Below, in pieces: positions 1 to 7,423 of a DNA stretch of 64,000 nucleotides. The translations under genes were made by a program, and so were the position numbers. Numbering within the stretch: the stretch's first letter is position 1; each line of letters opens with the position of its first letter. Below the pieces are notes generated by a model, which did no database searches, had not been told where the DNA came from, and saw only the letters and a program-made list of their open reading frames with translations. The stretch is from Ralstonia sp. 25mfcol4.1. GTDB lineage: Bacteria > Pseudomonadota > Gammaproteobacteria > Burkholderiales > Burkholderiaceae. The DNA is taken from NCBI RefSeq assembly GCF_900104095.1, contig NZ_FNJO01000002.1:124001-188000 (forward strand). The letters run 5' to 3'.

Positions 1-552
1 GACGACGATGCCCCGCTGCCGGCGGCCAAGGCGTGGGATACCACCGGCACGGTGATCCACTGCGCGTCGCTGCACAAGGTGCTGGCGCCCGGCATGCGGC
101 TGGGCTGGATCACGGCCGGCAAGTGGCAGGCGCGCGTGGAAATGCTGAAATTCGGCCTGTCGCGGCCCAACGAGATGCTGACGCAGATCGCGGTGGCCGA
201 GTACATGGGCACCGGCGCGTTCGACCGCCACCTGCGGCGGCTGCGCACGCAACTGCGCGTGCAGCGCGAATGGATGGCGCAGCGGGTGGCCACCACCTTC
301 CCGGCCGGCACACGGCTCACGTTGCCGCGCGGCGGCCTGCACCTGTGGGTCGAAATGCCCGGCGGCGTGTCGTCCGAGGCCGTGTTCGAGCAGGTGATCG
401 GCGACGGTATCCGCGTGATGCCGGGCGCCATGTTCTCGAATTCGAACCGCTTCAACCATTTTCTGCGGCTGAACTGCGGTAACCTGCGCACGCCGGAACT
501 GGAGCGGGCACTCGACACCGTGGCCGCGGCAGCGCGCAGGCTGGCGGGCTGA
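1..552 (+). CDS. PLP-dependent aminotransferase, MocR-like (5'-truncated by window edge)
   Basis: The reading frame is open from base 1 to the TGA at 550, so only the C-terminal part (183 residues) of the gene is present. The visible residues contain SLHKVLAPGMRLGW, which matches the lysine region of fold-type I aminotransferases of the MocR/2-aminoadipate type. The putative PLP-binding Lys is encoded at 76-78, and the downstream Arg of GMRLGW fits the phosphate-binding Arg. The C-terminal small domain follows (GGLHLWVEMP, then the GDGIRVMPGAMFS stretch). In MocR regulators this domain sits behind a GntR winged helix, but the N-terminus lies outside the window. It could therefore be either a regulator or a free-standing aminotransferase. 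Confidence 0.75.
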   Translation, partial: DDDAPLPAAKAWDTTGTVIHCASLHKVLAPGMRLGWITAGKWQARVEMLKFGLSRPNEMLTQIAVAEYMGTGAFDRHLRRLRTQLRVQREWMAQRVATTFPAGTRLTLPRGGLHLWVEMPGGVSSEAVFEQVIGDGIRVMPGAMFSNSNRFNHFLRLNCGNLRTPELERALDTVAAAARRLAG

Positions 553-565
553 CGGCCCGGGTGGC

Positions 566-589
566 GGACTGGTGGACTGGTGGACTGGC
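566..589. repeat. Short tandem repeat, three 8-bp units
   Basis: Three consecutive copies of GGACTGGT (the last ends in C) lie between the aminotransferase gene and the diguanylate cyclase gene. They fall upstream of the likely TTG start of the cyclase. The 8-bp period is not a codon multiple, which supports this stretch being non-coding. Confidence 0.7.
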
Positions 590-734
590 GGCCGGGGGGC
601 ACCCGGCGCCTGGCGCGCGCCAACCACATCCGCGCCGGATCCATCGCCGTTTCTTTAGATTTCTCCCCACAAGCGGCGCGCGCTCGCCTATCCTAGTGCG
701 CGATACGCCATCCATCATAAACAGGGAGAACAAC

Positions 735-2222
735 TTGGGGCACGCAACCGCCGCCTCGCGGCTCGACAACGACTATCAAACCCTGTTCCAGCTGGCGCCC
801 GTGTCGCTCTGGCTGGAAGACTTCAGCGCGGTGCGCCGGGCGTTTGAACAACTGCGAGCCGATGGCGTGACCGACCTGCGCCGCCACCTGCGCGACAACC
901 CCGACGACGTGGCGCGCTGCTCGGCGCTGATCCGCGTGCTCGACGTGAACCAGCGCACGCTGGACCTGTTCCGCGCCAGCGACCTTGCCGACCTGGTAGC
1001 CAACCTCGACACCGTGTTCCGCGACGACATGTTCGACCAGCACGTGGAGGAACTGGGCCAGCTCTGGGACGGCGGCAACCACTTTTCCAGCCAGACCGTG
1101 AACTACACGCTGGACGGCGAACGGCTCGACATCCGCCTGGAAGCCACGGTCATGCCCGGCCACGAGGCCGACTGGTCGCGCGTGCTGCTGTCGATCGAGG
1201 ACATCACGGCCCGCGTGCGCACCGAGCGCGACCTGCGCCGCGCCCAGCAATATGCGGTGGGGCTGTTCGAGCATTCGCCCGTGTCGCTGTGGGTGGAAGA
1301 CTTCAGCGCCGTGAAGATGCTGCTGGACGAAGTGCGCGCGGCCGGCATCACGGATTTCCGCACCTTCCTGAACGTGCATCCCGATTTCGTCTCGCGCTGC
1401 ATGCAGGAAATCCGCGTGCTCGACGTCAACCAGCAGACGCTGACCATGTTCGGCGCGCCCAGCAAGGAAATCCTGCTGTCGCGCCTGGGCGACGTGTTCC
1501 GCGACGACATGCGCATCCACTTTGCCGAGCAGCTGATCGACCTGTGGCACGAAAAGCTCTGGCAGCAGCGCGAAGTCATCAACTACGCGCTGGACGGTCG
1601 GTCCGTGGACGTCTTCATGCAGTGGTCGGTCTTCCCTGGCCGCGAGGCCGACTGGGACCAGGTGCTGGTGTCGCTGACCGACATCACCGCGCGCAAGAAG
1701 GCCGAGGCCTACGTGGAGTTCCTGGGCAAGCACGACGTGCTGACCAAGCTCTACAACCGCGCCTATTACGAGGACGAGCTGGCCCGCCTGGGCCGCAAGG
1801 GCCCGTGGCCGGTCAGCGTGGTGGCGGTGGACCTGAACGGCCTGAAGGCCATCAATGACCAGTTCGGCCACGGCGATGGCGATGCGCTGCTGCGCCGCAC
1901 CGGCGAGGTGCTGAAGAAGGCCGTGGGTGAGCAGGCTTGCGTGGCGCGCATCGGCGGCGACGAATTCATGGTGCTGCTGCCCGGCCGCGACGAACGCGGC
2001 ACGGCGACCGTGGTCGAGCAGATCCAGGAAGTCGTCGGGCTGAACAACCAGTTCTACCCCGGCGCGCGGCTGTCGTTCTCGATCGGCACGGCCACGTGCG
2101 CCCAGGGCGACCGGCTGACCGACACGGTCAAGCTGGCCGACCATCGCATGTACGAGGCCAAGCGGGCGCACTACGAGGAACTGGGCAACGAGCGCCGTCA
2201 GCGCGAATCCGAGTCGCGCTGA
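735..2222 (+). CDS. Diguanylate cyclase with two duplicated PAS-like sensor modules
   Basis: Predicted enzyme that condenses two GTP into cyclic di-GMP. The C-terminal GGDEF domain spans about residues 330-490, with an intact RIGGDEF catalytic loop at residues 407-411. An RxxD inhibitory site is absent in the usual place (the residues there read GEQA). The N-terminal half consists of two near-identical modules of about 160 residues, beginning at residues 17 and 177. Each opens with PVSLWxEDFSAV and closes with a DITAR segment, as PAS domains do. There is no signal peptide or membrane segment, so it should be cytoplasmic. I chose the TTG at 735 because AGGGAGA lies five bases upstream. The frame extends up to 561, but that part is low-complexity and has no ribosome site. 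Confidence 0.85.
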   Translation: MGHATAASRLDNDYQTLFQLAPVSLWLEDFSAVRRAFEQLRADGVTDLRRHLRDNPDDVARCSALIRVLDVNQRTLDLFRASDLADLVANLDTVFRDDMFDQHVEELGQLWDGGNHFSSQTVNYTLDGERLDIRLEATVMPGHEADWSRVLLSIEDITARVRTERDLRRAQQYAVGLFEHSPVSLWVEDFSAVKMLLDEVRAAGITDFRTFLNVHPDFVSRCMQEIRVLDVNQQTLTMFGAPSKEILLSRLGDVFRDDMRIHFAEQLIDLWHEKLWQQREVINYALDGRSVDVFMQWSVFPGREADWDQVLVSLTDITARKKAEAYVEFLGKHDVLTKLYNRAYYEDELARLGRKGPWPVSVVAVDLNGLKAINDQFGHGDGDALLRRTGEVLKKAVGEQACVARIGGDEFMVLLPGRDERGTATVVEQIQEVVGLNNQFYPGARLSFSIGTATCAQGDRLTDTVKLADHRMYEAKRAHYEELGNERRQRESESR

Positions 2223-2250
2223 CGCGCCGAGCACGAAAACCCCAGGACGA

Positions 2251-2281
2251 AAAAAAAACCGGCAGTCATCTGCCGGTTTTT
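2251..2281. terminator. Bidirectional rho-independent terminator
   Basis: Perfect stem AAAACCGGCAG / CTGCCGGTTTT with a TCAT loop, flanked by an A run on the left and a T run on the right. It sits between the cyclase gene and the convergent hydroxylase gene and can end both transcripts. Confidence 0.9.
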
Positions 2282-2323
2282 GTTTGCACTGCCGCCAGTT
2301 CAGCGGTAGCGGCAAGCCGAGGA

Positions 2324-3226
2324 TCAGAGGAACACGATCAGTGCCACACCGCCGATGATCAGGCCGAACTTGGTCACGTAGTACAGGTTCTTGTTCCACG
2401 ACTTGAAGCGGCGGCGATACTGGCCGCCCAGCCATACGAAGCGGAACAGCTTGTTGATCGCGCCGGTCTGGTCGTTTTCGTCGTTCGGCGAGCTGGCGGC
2501 CGTCATCACCTTGCGGCCCATCCAGTGGTTGACCGCGGCGGCCCAGCGATAGCGCATCGGGCGTTCGATGTCGCAGAACAGGATCAGGCGGTCCGTCTCG
2601 CTCTTGTTTTCGGCCCAGTGCAGGTAGGTCTCGTCGAACACCACGCCCTGCCCGTCGCGCCAGCTGTGGCGCTCGCCGTCCACTTCGATGAAGCAGCGAT
2701 CGTCGTTCGGCGTGGACAGGCCCAGGTGGTAGCGCAGCGAACCGGCGAACGGGTCGCGGTGCGGGTTGAGCTTGCCGCCCGGCGGCAGTTCGGCAAACAT
2801 CGCCGCCTTGACCGACGGCATCTCGCGCAGCAGCGCCACGGTGTTCGGGCACAGCGTTTCAGCCGACGGATGCTGGGCCTCGTACCACTTGAGATAGAAC
2901 CGCTTCCAGCCGTACTTGAAGAACGAATTGAAGCCAGCGTCATCGTTCTTGTCGGCGGCCTTGATCTTGCGCATTGCGATCAGGGCCATGCCCTCGTCGC
3001 GAATCTGCGGCCACGCGGCGCGCAGTTTCTCCAGCTCAGGAAAGCGGTCGACGCTGATGTACGGCGTGCGCGGCACGCCCGAGAACATGTACATGAAGCA
3101 ATTGACCGGTGCCACCAGTGCCGAATGGTCAAGCACCTGGCGCATGAACGGCAGCCGTACCTTGCCGCGGAAATGCACATACAGGATGGCACCCACGTAG
3201 GCGGCGACGATTATCCACTTGATCAC
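2324..3226 (-). CDS. lpxO: Aspartyl/asparaginyl beta-hydroxylase family protein, LpxO-like
   Basis: Fe(II)/2-oxoglutarate-dependent hydroxylase of the LpxO type. In enteric bacteria LpxO adds a 2-hydroxyl to a secondary acyl chain of lipid A at the cytoplasmic membrane. The protein starts with a hydrophobic segment (IKWIIVAAYVGAILYV) that fits an N-terminal anchor. In the middle it has the family core HRDPFAGSLRYHLGL, with a metal-binding His, then FDETYLHWAEN with a second His. About 300 residues is the normal LpxO length. I prefer the GTG at 3226 because GGAGGG lies seven bases upstream. A second GTG at 3241 would add five residues. The gene is single and separated from its neighbours. Substrate assignment rests on family resemblance only. 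Confidence 0.8.
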   Translation of the reverse strand: MIKWIIVAAYVGAILYVHFRGKVRLPFMRQVLDHSALVAPVNCFMYMFSGVPRTPYISVDRFPELEKLRAAWPQIRDEGMALIAMRKIKAADKNDDAGFNSFFKYGWKRFYLKWYEAQHPSAETLCPNTVALLREMPSVKAAMFAELPPGGKLNPHRDPFAGSLRYHLGLSTPNDDRCFIEVDGERHSWRDGQGVVFDETYLHWAENKSETDRLILFCDIERPMRYRWAAAVNHWMGRKVMTAASSPNDENDQTGAINKLFRFVWLGGQYRRRFKSWNKNLYYVTKFGLIIGGVALIVFL

Positions 3227-3374
3227 CCGAAATCCCTCCACGACAAACCCCCCGCCCCCGGCGTGACCGGCTGGCCGTCGGGGGACGGCTTGGGAGCGGA
3301 AAACGCGCTATTTTAGCCAAACGGCGACGCCCACGCATCGTGTGATGCATGAGTCGCGCCGAAGGCCGGCGCGT

Positions 3375-3686
3375 TCAGGGCTTGCCGCGCGATTGCCGGG
3401 CGATACGGTCGATCAGCACCCGCGCATCCTCGGCCTTGCCTTGCAGGGTCAGCAGCCGGGCATTGAGCACGATGTTCTCCAGTACCAGCTTGGCCGTGGA
3501 CGCCCACAGCGTGGCCAGCAGCGCCTCTTGCGACAAGCCCGAGGTTTCCAGTTCGGTGGAGCGTTCGGCAATGATCCTGCAGGCCAGGGCGCGCAGCTTC
3601 TCGTCATCGAACGGCAGGTTCGCGTAGTCGATGGGATCGGCCTTTTCCACCTCCACCATCAGTTGCAGCAGCAGATCTTCGGTCAT
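3375..3686 (-). CDS. Small conserved-looking protein of unknown function (103 aa)
   Basis: I do not recognise this protein. It is acidic to neutral and predicted mostly alpha-helical, with heptad-like Leu/Ile spacing (LLLQLMVEVEKAD at the start, then AKLVLENIVLNARLL). It has no Cys, no signal peptide and no membrane segment. The ATG at 3686 has a good AGGAG site upstream. It lies 43 bases downstream of the DUF2252 gene on the same strand and is probably co-transcribed with it. A partner role for that protein is possible but not shown. Confidence 0.7.
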   Translation of the reverse strand: MTEDLLLQLMVEVEKADPIDYANLPFDDEKLRALACRIIAERSTELETSGLSQEALLATLWASTAKLVLENIVLNARLLTLQGKAEDARVLIDRIARQSRGKP

Positions 3687-3729
3687 CGCGCACTCCTGGG
3701 ATTAACGGGTTCGGTTGGGTCGGGCCGGG

Positions 3730-5142
3730 TCAAACGCGGAAATCGGCGGCCATGTCGGCGTCCGTGCGGGCCTCGAGCCGGCCCGAGCGGCACGCCTTGA
3801 CGAAGAGGTCGTAGTCGCGCTCCACCTGGTCGGCATAGGCATTCGAATAGGCGATCATCGATTCGGCCATGCGGTCATTGCTGCCCAGGTAGCCGCTGAT
3901 CTCGGCCGCCAGGCCGCCGGCCTTGGCATGGGCACGCGCCAGCACCCAGCCGCACACGCGGGCATAGGCGGACAGCACGTTGACGTCCATCAGTTCGATG
4001 TCGGCCGAGAACTTCATGTCGCGCAGCTGGCGGATGTAGAAATGGCGTCCGAACGGCCCCTTCGACCAGCCCAGGAAAAGGTCGCTGGCGGCTTGCATCA
4101 GGCGCTGCCCCTCCACCACCCGGCGCCCTTCATGCGAGACCGCCGCCGACTTGAAGTAGCGCGCCACCACCGAACGGGTGGCCTCCTTCACCTGCAGGAA
4201 CAGCGGCTTGCCGTGGCTGTCGATCATCAACTGGATCAGGCAGCGCGTGCCGACGCTGCCGACGCCCACCACCTTGAAGGCCATGTCATGCAGCTTGAAA
4301 TGCGACAGCAGTTCGCGCCTGTCGCGGGCCAGCGTCGAGACGTAGTCGGCAAAGCACTTTTCGACGATCTCGCGCGGATTGTCGACGGCCAGCCAATCGT
4401 CCTCGGCACGGAACAGCGTCTGCGCGCCCCGCACATGGAACACGGCGGGCGGCGCGTCGAGAATGCGCCAACGCTCGCCATCGTGTTCGGACAGCTTGGG
4501 CAGCAGGCTTTCATGCGTGCGCTCCGCGGCGCGCTCCATGGCGCGTCTGACGCGCTTCTGAATATCGGGATCGTCCGTGCTTTCCAGCAGCCGCTCGAAC
4601 GTGATGCGGTCGTACCAGGTTTCCAGGATGCCCATCTCCGCGTACTCGGCCATGCGTTCGCGATAGCTGGTGACTACCTCGAAGACCAGGTTGTCGGCGG
4701 CCGCCGTGCCATGGCGCAGATGGCGCGCCGCTACCACGAAGCTGGCGGTCAAGCGCTTCAGGTCCCATTCCCAGGGGCCCGGGCTGGTCTCATCGAAATC
4801 GTTGACGTCGAACAGCAGCGCGCGCTCGGGCGTCGCAAATCCGCCAAAATTCGACAGATGGCAATCGCCGCAGATCTGATGGATCAATCCCGTGTTCGAC
4901 GTGCCGGCCAGATCGTGTGCCTGAATGATGGCACTGCCGCGATAGAAGGTGAATGGCGACGCGATCATGCGTCCGTAGCGCAGAGGGATCAGGCGCTCTA
5001 CCCGCCCGGCGCTGCTTTCCTCCAGCAGGCGAACCGGATCGCGATCGACATTGCCGACCGATTCCTGCGTGCGTCGCGGCACCTGCTGACGCAAGGCCTT
5101 GCCGCGTGCGAGCCGCTCTTCAAGCTCTGCCACGTTTTCCAC
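3730..5142 (-). CDS. DUF2252 domain protein
   Basis: Matches the DUF2252 family, a group of uncharacterised cytoplasmic proteins with a kinase-like fold. Visible hallmarks are CGDCHLSNFGGF followed by LFDVNDFDET and GPWEWDLKRL in the first half, which resemble the phosphotransferase loops of aminoglycoside-kinase-like proteins. The length of about 470 residues is typical. Two GTG codons compete as start. I chose 5142 because GGAGG lies five bases upstream, whereas the one at 5154 has no clear site. It is followed on the same strand by the 103-aa gene. Biological role unknown; I infer only that it may phosphorylate a small molecule. Confidence 0.8.
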   Translation of the reverse strand: MENVAELEERLARGKALRQQVPRRTQESVGNVDRDPVRLLEESSAGRVERLIPLRYGRMIASPFTFYRGSAIIQAHDLAGTSNTGLIHQICGDCHLSNFGGFATPERALLFDVNDFDETSPGPWEWDLKRLTASFVVAARHLRHGTAAADNLVFEVVTSYRERMAEYAEMGILETWYDRITFERLLESTDDPDIQKRVRRAMERAAERTHESLLPKLSEHDGERWRILDAPPAVFHVRGAQTLFRAEDDWLAVDNPREIVEKCFADYVSTLARDRRELLSHFKLHDMAFKVVGVGSVGTRCLIQLMIDSHGKPLFLQVKEATRSVVARYFKSAAVSHEGRRVVEGQRLMQAASDLFLGWSKGPFGRHFYIRQLRDMKFSADIELMDVNVLSAYARVCGWVLARAHAKAGGLAAEISGYLGSNDRMAESMIAYSNAYADQVERDYDLFVKACRSGRLEARTDADMAADFRV

Positions 5143-5280
5143 ACTTGCCTCCACGCCCAGCGGGCCCAGGACAACGTTAGATTTTGTGCAGCATATGCAA
5201 CCACGCTAAGACAACTGTCACAGCTTGTCAATTTGCCGCCGTACATGACAGAAGCGGCGACAGTGTCACGATGGAGCGCA

Positions 5281-5299
5281 CACGTCACATGTGATCGTG
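5281..5299. promoter_or_regulatory. Palindromic element, possible operator
   Basis: Perfect 10-bp palindrome TCACATGTGA (5285-5294) inside wider arms CACG and CGTG. It lies in the 250-base divergent gap between the DUF2252 gene and the gene at 5397. Four TGTCA/TGACA pentamers lie nearby (5216, 5226, 5246, 5264). A weak -10 (TACAAA, 5326-5331) on the plus strand would place the palindrome near -48. No regulator is assigned. Confidence 0.4.
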
Positions 5300-5396
5300 C
5301 GCCGAGAGAAAATCAGACGCTAGCCTACAAAACCGTCACGACTATCCGTGTAAGCTGTGGTCTCAATTCGCATCGCCAACGAGAAGAGCAGCATTC

Positions 5397-5684
5397 ATGA
5401 CCAAGCGATTTCTTGCTGCCATGCGTCAATACGTGTGGTTCAAGGGGGTAAAGCACCATGTGGTCCAGGGCGTCGAAGCCCTGGCCGACCTGCTGAAATC
5501 CCCGTCTGTCGCGGCCCGTGCAGTGGCCGCCATCGTGTCCGAGACCGAACACGGCGTGCAGGTATGGGTTTCCTATTTCGGCAAGCCGATGGATCCGCAC
5601 ACCAACTACGTGTTGTGGCCGACGCGCGTGCTGAAGCCAGCCCGACGACGTATCGCGCCGCCGCAGTTGCCCCCGCGGCATTGA
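5397..5684 (+). CDS. Small basic protein of unknown function (95 aa)
   Basis: I do not recognise this protein. It is basic, especially at its C-terminus (RVLKPARRRIAPPQ), with aromatic residues in the middle (VWVSYFGKPMDPHTNYVLWP). There is no clear signal peptide or membrane span. The ATG is preceded by a weak GAGAAGAG site. The divergent gene is the DUF2252 protein, and the next gene downstream is another small protein at 5760. Its coding status is supported by the clean frame between two promoter-like gaps, not by any family match. Confidence 0.55.
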   Translation: MTKRFLAAMRQYVWFKGVKHHVVQGVEALADLLKSPSVAARAVAAIVSETEHGVQVWVSYFGKPMDPHTNYVLWPTRVLKPARRRIAPPQLPPRH

Positions 5685-5759
5685 TCCGCACGACGAGGGT
5701 CGGTCCGGACGTCCCGGAATTCCAATTTCAGTGTTTTCGTTGTTCGCCAAGGAGCCGCC

Positions 5760-6023
5760 ATGCCCGAACCGCAACATGATGAAGCACTGGTCAACAGCTT
5801 TCTGGAGCGCGTGTCGGCCCTGTCCGTCAGTGCTTTCGATGGCGCCGACGTGAACCAGGAACTGACGCAGGTGATGAACGAGGCCGCACGCGCTTGCGGC
5901 GGCGGTGGCAATCTTGCCGTGCTGACGTCCCGACTCAAGGACCGCGCCGAAGCTGCCGAACGCGAAGGCCAGCCGCAGGTACGCGATACGTTCCAGCGCG
6001 CCGCGTCGCTGGTCAAGGCCTGA
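5760..6023 (+). CDS. Small acidic protein of unknown function (87 aa)
   Basis: I do not recognise this protein. It is predicted alpha-helical and acidic in the N-terminal half, with an unusual CGGGGN segment near residue 47 that may form a loop between two helices. It has no export signal. The ATG has a strong AAGGAG site eight bases upstream. It ends just before the tRNA-fMet terminator. It may be co-transcribed with the gene at 5397 (gap of 75 bases). Confidence 0.65.
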   Translation: MPEPQHDEALVNSFLERVSALSVSAFDGADVNQELTQVMNEAARACGGGGNLAVLTSRLKDRAEAAEREGQPQVRDTFQRAASLVKA

Positions 6024-6060
6024 TTCCCTTTCCCAAGGGAAAAGCCGGAGGCGGAAAAAC

Positions 6061-6092
6061 AAAAGGGCTACACATCATGTGTAGCCCTTTCG
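6061..6092 (-). terminator. Rho-independent terminator of tRNA-fMet
   Basis: Perfect stem GGGCTACACA / TGTGTAGCCC with a three-base loop. Read on the minus strand it is followed by TTTTGTTTTT, directly downstream of the tRNA. It may also end the plus-strand transcript of the 87-aa gene. Confidence 0.9.
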
Positions 6093-6098
6093 AGTATC

Positions 6099-6175
<77 letters not shown>

Positions 6176-6188
6176 TCTGAAGAAAGAG

Positions 6189-6217
6189 ATTATGCAGTAA
6201 TCTGGGGCACATGGCAA
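6189..6217 (-). promoter_or_regulatory. Sigma-70 promoter of tRNA-fMet
   Basis: On the minus strand, -35 TTGCCA (6212-6217) and -10 CATAAT (6189-6194) are separated by 17 bases. Each matches the consensus at five of six positions. The -10 lies about 14 bases before the mature tRNA end. It shares the string ATAATCTCTTT with the tRNA-Arg promoter at 7314. Confidence 0.8.
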
Positions 6218-6243
6218 GCGTTTCATGCACCAGCACGAAGAAA

Positions 6244-6270
6244 AAGGCCTCCAGATACCTGGAGGCCTCT
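6244..6270 (-). terminator. Rho-independent terminator
   Basis: Stem AGGCCTCCAG / CTGGAGGCCT with an ATAC loop. On the minus strand it is followed by a T run and so ends the 81-aa gene at 6324-6569. Confidence 0.85.
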
Positions 6271-6323
6271 GTTCATCCCCAGTGATGTCGCGCAATGTGC
6301 CGCGCATCCTCCGATGACGACGC

Positions 6324-6569
6324 TTATGCGCGACGCCGCAACGGCTTCACGTTGTCACGTTCCAGGTTCTTCACGGCCTCGGCCACATAGCGGTTCACAT
6401 GATCGAGCGCCTCGAGTTTGGTATCGAACGGCTGGCGCGGAAACGGGTTGTGACGCGCCATCAGAACCTCGCCATCCTCGCGACGAATGATCTCGATCAT
6501 GATGGCCCACTTGTCCTTGGGCAGGATGATCACTTCGTAGACGATCTTTAATCCTTCGTATTCAGGCAT
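6324..6569 (-). CDS. Small protein of unknown function (81 aa)
   Basis: I do not recognise the family. The sequence alternates short hydrophobic beta-like strands (IVYEVIIL, WAIMIEII) with a helical C-terminal half (LEALDHVNRYVAEAVKNLERD) and a basic tail LRRRA, so a small alpha/beta domain is likely. It has a good start (AAGGAGCG, then ATG at 6569) and its own terminator, which makes expression likely. An ANR/FNR-like half-palindrome lies 82 bases upstream, suggesting possible oxygen-linked control. Confidence 0.7.
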   Translation of the reverse strand: MPEYEGLKIVYEVIILPKDKWAIMIEIIRREDGEVLMARHNPFPRQPFDTKLEALDHVNRYVAEAVKNLERDNVKPLRRRA

Positions 6570-6650
6570 GGCGCGCTCCTTGTTTTCTACTGCTGGCGCG
6601 CACCGCGGCGCGCCTCAGTACCAGACTAGGAGCTACCCCCCGATCCACGA

Positions 6651-6664
6651 ATGACCTGGATCAA
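6651..6664 (-). promoter_or_regulatory. Possible ANR/FNR-type site
   Basis: ATGAC-CTGG-ATCAA compares with the FNR/ANR consensus TTGAT-N4-ATCAA: one half is perfect and the other is 3 of 5. Its centre lies about 88 bases upstream of the start codon of the 81-aa gene, so it could sit near -41.5 if the leader is about 45 bases. Single site, moderate match. Confidence 0.35.
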
Positions 6665-6756
6665 GTCAAAACCAATGAGGCCGGAATCGGCCTGTGATAC
6701 GCCATTGCACGTATCGCAAGGAACTTTGCAGCGGGCGACCGGCGGCCAAGCCCAGC

Positions 6757-7035
6757 CTATCGCCCTGAAACCACCAGCTTGTCGATCAGCGCATAGGCTG
6801 CGGCAAATGCCGCCACTTCCGCAGCGTGGCGCGTGGCGAAGACGTGCGCACCACTGGCAAGCCGCTCGGTGTCGCCGGCATCGGCCGGGTCCATGCCCTC
6901 CTGCGCCACCCGTACTTCGTACCCCCATGTCTGCGTATCGCCCACGCTGCCGGCGACGGCATCGTGATGCGAGGTCACCAGTACGTATGCGTCCATGCCG
7001 CGATAGCCTTCCACGCGCCAGTCGTCCTGTTGCAT
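6757..7035 (-). CDS. Small protein of unknown function (92 aa)
   Basis: I do not recognise the family. The protein (MQQDDWRVEGYRGMDAYVL onward) has an alpha/beta look, with a short strand YEVRVAQ and an Ala-rich C-terminal helix (EVAAFAAAYALIDKLVV). The frame stays open into the tRNA-Arg gene, but the real start is the ATG at 7035, which follows GGAGG by six bases. No signal peptide. No operon partner is obvious; the tRNA-Arg terminator lies 143 bases upstream. Confidence 0.7.
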   Translation of the reverse strand: MQQDDWRVEGYRGMDAYVLVTSHHDAVAGSVGDTQTWGYEVRVAQEGMDPADAGDTERLASGAHVFATRHAAEVAAFAAAYALIDKLVVSGR

Positions 7036-7133
7036 GTGTTGCCTCCGTGAGTAGCGATCAGGATTGAAGTTGGAGCCGGCCAGTGCGCAGGTGTTCCGGC
7101 CGACCATGCATACAGCATAGACAGCGAAGAGGC

Positions 7134-7188
7134 GCGAAGGGGGAAGGAAGGAGCGGGAGGGGAACGGGAAGGGGAAATGAAAAAAGGG
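7134..7188 (+). repeat. Polypurine tract
   Basis: Fifty-five bases with only three pyrimidines on the plus strand, between the 92-aa gene and the tRNA-Arg terminator. It is non-coding. Such tracts can form triplex or slow polymerase, but nothing shows that here. Confidence 0.6.
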
Positions 7189-7212
7189 CTTCCGTTTCCG
7201 GAAGCCCTTCTC
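7179..7212 (-). terminator. Rho-independent terminator of tRNA-Arg
   Basis: Stem GGGCTTCCG / CGGAAGCCC. On the minus strand it is followed by TTTTTT, 10 bases downstream of the tRNA 3' end. Confidence 0.9.
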
Positions 7213-7222
7213 TCGTATAGGT

Positions 7223-7299
7223 TGGCGCGGCTGGCAGGATTCGAACCCACGACCCCTTGGTTCGTAGCCAAGTACTCTATCCAACTGAGCTACAGCCGC
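7223..7299 (-). tRNA. tRNA-Arg (ACG)
   Basis: 77-base cloverleaf with an encoded CCA. The acceptor stem GCGGCTG pairs with CAGCCGC. The anticodon loop CTACGAA gives ACG, read as ICG after deamination, so it decodes CGU, CGC and CGA arginine codons. The T-loop GGTTCGAATCC is intact. Confidence 0.97.
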
Positions 7300-7313
7300 A
7301 ACCGAGAAAAGAG

Positions 7314-7341
7314 ATTATATAGAAGTTTTCAGTTTTGTGAA
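7314..7341 (-). promoter_or_regulatory. Sigma-70 promoter of tRNA-Arg
   Basis: On the minus strand, -35 TTCACA (7336-7341, five of six matches) and a perfect -10 TATAAT (7314-7319) with a 16-base spacer. It starts transcription just ahead of the tRNA. Confidence 0.85.
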
Positions 7342-7391
7342 GCCCCTTCGCGCATTTTTTTCATCGGCGGGGGGCGAGGAACGCAACTTCC

Positions 7392-7397
7392 TATAAT
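7392..7397 (+). promoter_or_regulatory. -10 element upstream of greB
   Basis: Perfect TATAAT 26 bases before the ATG of greB. No convincing -35 is seen at the right distance. Confidence 0.45.
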
Positions 7398-7423
7398 CGA
7401 AGATTCATGAAGTGATCCGGAAC

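Noticed and set aside
6757..7284. Longer version of the 92-aa gene
   Set aside because: The extension would run through the tRNA-Arg gene and its terminator.
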